Of a DNA stretch of 64,000 bases, positions 62,838 through 64,000 are shown in pieces. The DNA lies in the NCBI GenBank assembly GCA_017550655.1, contig JAFZOK010000013.1, positions 1 to 64,000 on the forward strand, read 5' to 3'. Position numbers and translations under genes: made by a program. The first letter of the stretch is position 1. Each line of letters begins with the position of its first letter. The notes under the pieces are model-generated. The model had not been told where the DNA came from. It saw nothing but the letters and a program-made list of their open reading frames with translations, and searched no databases. The stretch is from Bacteroidales bacterium. GTDB lineage: Bacteria > Bacteroidota > Bacteroidia > Bacteroidales > UBA932.

Positions 62838-63086
62838 GTGCTCCTGCTGTCCCATTCTGTGTGTCAGCAGGCACGTTTTCTACCCCCTAGTGCTCTTGCT
62901 GTCCCGTTTCGTGTGTCAGTGGGAGCATTTTCCGGCCATTCTGATCCCATCGTCCCGATCTATGTGTCAGTGGGAGCATTTCCGGGCATTTTTGCTCCCA
63001 TCGTCCCGTTTCGTGTGTCAGTGGGAGCATTTTCCGGCATTTTTGCTCCCATCGTCCCGATCTGTGTGTCAGTGGGAGCGGTCAGG
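62838..63086. repeat. Tandem array of five 51-base palindromic repeats
   Basis: Units begin at 62838, 62890, 62941, 62992 and 63043 (spacing 52, 51, 51, 51). Each has a TTGCTCCCA-like arm and an inverted TGGGAGCA-like arm, with a stretch CGTCCCG...GTGTCAG between them. The core GGAGCATTTTCCGGCATTTT joins adjacent units. The units at 62890-63043 are 80-95 percent alike by eye. The same core and the same 51-base period occur inside the neighbouring radical SAM gene. Confidence 0.85.
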
Positions 63087-63097
63087 CTGACAGAGAT

Positions 63098-64000
63098 TTA
63101 CGGGGCGGTCTGGTCTGAAGCGGACATCCTCTGGCGGAGCATCGCGAGGAGTTCCTGGTAGCGGATCAGGCCCCAGCCCTTCTGGAGCGGGGAGAGGTAT
63201 CGCGGAGGAACCTCGCTGGCAAAGCGGTCTATGTAGATGTCGCTCCTAAGGCGCGGTATGAACTCCGCCATAAAGTCCAGATATCCGTCCAGGGTGAACT
63301 CGTGGAAGTCCTGCCGCTTGGTGCGGTATTCCTCCTCCATCCTCGTGCCCTTGATTATCTGAAGCTGGTGGAACTTGACGCTTGTAATAGGCAGGGTGTT
63401 GATGATGTCCGCCTCGTCCATCATCTCCCTCAGCGATTCTCCCGGCAGGCCGAAGATGAAGTGAGCGCACTGGGTAAGGCCCCGCTTGGCGGTCATATCC
63501 ACAGCCCGTCTTGCGCACTCGAAGTCGTGGCCGCGGCCAATCCTCTCCAGAGTCCTGTCATAGCAGCTCTCTATCCCGTACTCCACAATCACAATCTTCT
63601 TTCCAACGATCTCTTCAGCAGCAGTGCTTTCGATGCCCGAAAATGCTCCTACCCTCTCCTTTTCAGCGAGGCCGGGAGCAAAATTGGCTGAAAATGCTTC
63701 TACCCTCTCCTTTTCAGCGAGGCCGGGAGCAAAACCTCCTCCCCTTTTGGTCTTTGTGGTGAAAGTTCCTTCCTGAATGCTTTGAAGGAGGTCCAGTTTT
63801 TCTTCATCAATGCAGTCAGGCCGGGTGCCGATGACAAGGCCCTCGATAAGCGGATGGGAAAGGGCCTCGGCATATAGTTCCTTGAGTCTTTCCACCGGAG
63901 CGTATGTATTGCTGTATGGCTGGAAGTAAGCTATGTAGCGCTGGGCGTGGCGGTAACGGACACGGTGGAACTCGATCCCCTCGTCTATCTGCTGATGGAT
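63098..64000 (-). CDS. Radical SAM protein of the TIGR01212/YhcC type, 5' end outside the window
   Basis: The frame is open to the right end of the window, so the N-terminus with the CxxxCxxC cluster motif is missing. Visible parts match the family: QQIDEGIEFHRVRYR and YIAYFQPYSNTYAPVERLKE, then VIGTRPDCIDEEKLDLLQSI, VEYGIESCYDRTLERIGRGH and AHFIFGLPGESLREMMD. An apparent start at 63895 is only an internal GTG. Between the SIQE and VIVEYGIES parts there is an insertion of about 55 residues absent from the family consensus as I know it, including two 17-residue repeats F-A-P-G-L-A-E-K-E-R-V-E/G-A-F-S. The family acts in tRNA or cofactor modification; the exact reaction is unsettled. Confidence 0.88.
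   Translation of the reverse strand: MHQQIDEGIEFHRVRYRHAQRYIAYFQPYSNTYAPVERLKELYAEALSHPLIEGLVIGTRPDCIDEEKLDLLQSIQEGTFTTKTKRGGGFAPGLAEKERVEAFSANFAPGLAEKERVGAFSGIESTAAEEIVGKKIVIVEYGIESCYDRTLERIGRGHDFECARRAVDMTAKRGLTQCAHFIFGLPGESLREMMDEADIINTLPITSVKFHQLQIIKGTRMEEEYRTKRQDFHEFTLDGYLDFMAEFIPRLRSDIYIDRFASEVPPRYLSPLQKGWGLIRYQELLAMLRQRMSASDQTAP
63632..63735 (-). repeat. In-frame copies of the 51-base repeat inside the radical SAM gene
   Basis: GGGAGCAAAA at 63674 and 63725 marks two units with a period of exactly 51 bases (17 codons). On the coding strand the junction GAAGCATTTTCAGCC followed by AATTTTGCTCCC matches the intergenic core at 23 of 27 positions by my alignment. The spacer between cores (GGCCTCGCTGAAAAGGAGAG) differs from that of the intergenic array. 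Confidence 0.75.

Noticed and set aside
62838-63086. Possible CRISPR array
   Set aside because: The spacers between the cores are nearly the same, are not unique, and no cas gene is near; the arrangement is a tandem palindromic repeat.
62838-63161. Plus-strand frame of 107 codons across the 51-base repeat array
   Set aside because: It exists only because the repeat length is a multiple of three; no start signal and no non-repeat protein content support it.

Overview
The window looks like chromosomal DNA of a Bacteroidales bacterium, probably from a gut or rumen lineage; the genus cannot be fixed from sequence alone. The case rests on several kinds of evidence: promoters of the Bacteroidetes type (TTTG about 19 bases upstream of TAnnTTTG), lipoproteins with C-S-K-(D/E/N) sequences after the lipobox that resemble surface-export signals, fimbrillin-like and BACON-type domains, a DUF4922-SpoIID protein, an OstA-like protein next to SurA-type foldases and guaB, and a NamZ-type muramidase. 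There is no rRNA, no phage, no integrase and no CRISPR array. The right-hand gene (radical SAM) runs off the end of the window.

Region 1-16 kb is mostly housekeeping and envelope work: mscL, a secreted protein with a TonB-plug-like tail, an OPT peptide transporter followed by peptidase T, an Asn/Arg-rich secreted protein, then a compact minus-strand operon (GT2 glycosyltransferase, DUF4922-SpoIID, AmpG-like permease, NamZ) that looks like peptidoglycan turnover and recycling. A porin, a lipoprotein and a lipid kinase follow. Region 16-25 kb holds accessory genes: a retropepsin-MORN fusion, a HExxH lipoprotein, a tRNA-Ile/tRNA-Ala pair without rRNA, a split chromate transporter, an HdeD-like protein, a homocysteine methyltransferase domain, a second GT2, a GNAT gene overlapping a small basic protein, and a RAYT transposase with REP-like repeats. 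Region 25-35 kb is central metabolism: a carboxyltransferase with a degenerate biotinyl domain, an MBL-fold hydrolase, a BtuB-like receptor, pyruvate:ferredoxin oxidoreductase and fabD.

Region 35.2-54.7 kb is the unusual part. Seven tandem minus-strand cassettes each consist of a 47-49 residue small protein followed after about 12-20 bases by a large surface lipoprotein. The small proteins form one family (Y-x-A/T-P-x-C near residue 15, E-x-x-IA in the middle, an acidic tail ending DWGDL or DLGxY/I). The lipoproteins share a fimbrillin-like N-terminus and usually a second common beta domain, but carry different C-terminal modules, in one case a DNA/RNA non-specific endonuclease. Most cassettes show their own promoter-like element and most a terminator hairpin. 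One Rpn-type PD-(D/E)XK gene with a structured leader sits inside the array. Most of the small genes are too short for routine gene calling.

Region 54.8-64 kb returns to conserved envelope genes (DUF456, OstA-like, SurA-like), guaB and a metallophosphoesterase. Around and inside the last genes lie short-period repeats: a 51-base repeat family occurs as a tandem array between genes and again, in frame, inside the radical SAM coding sequence.
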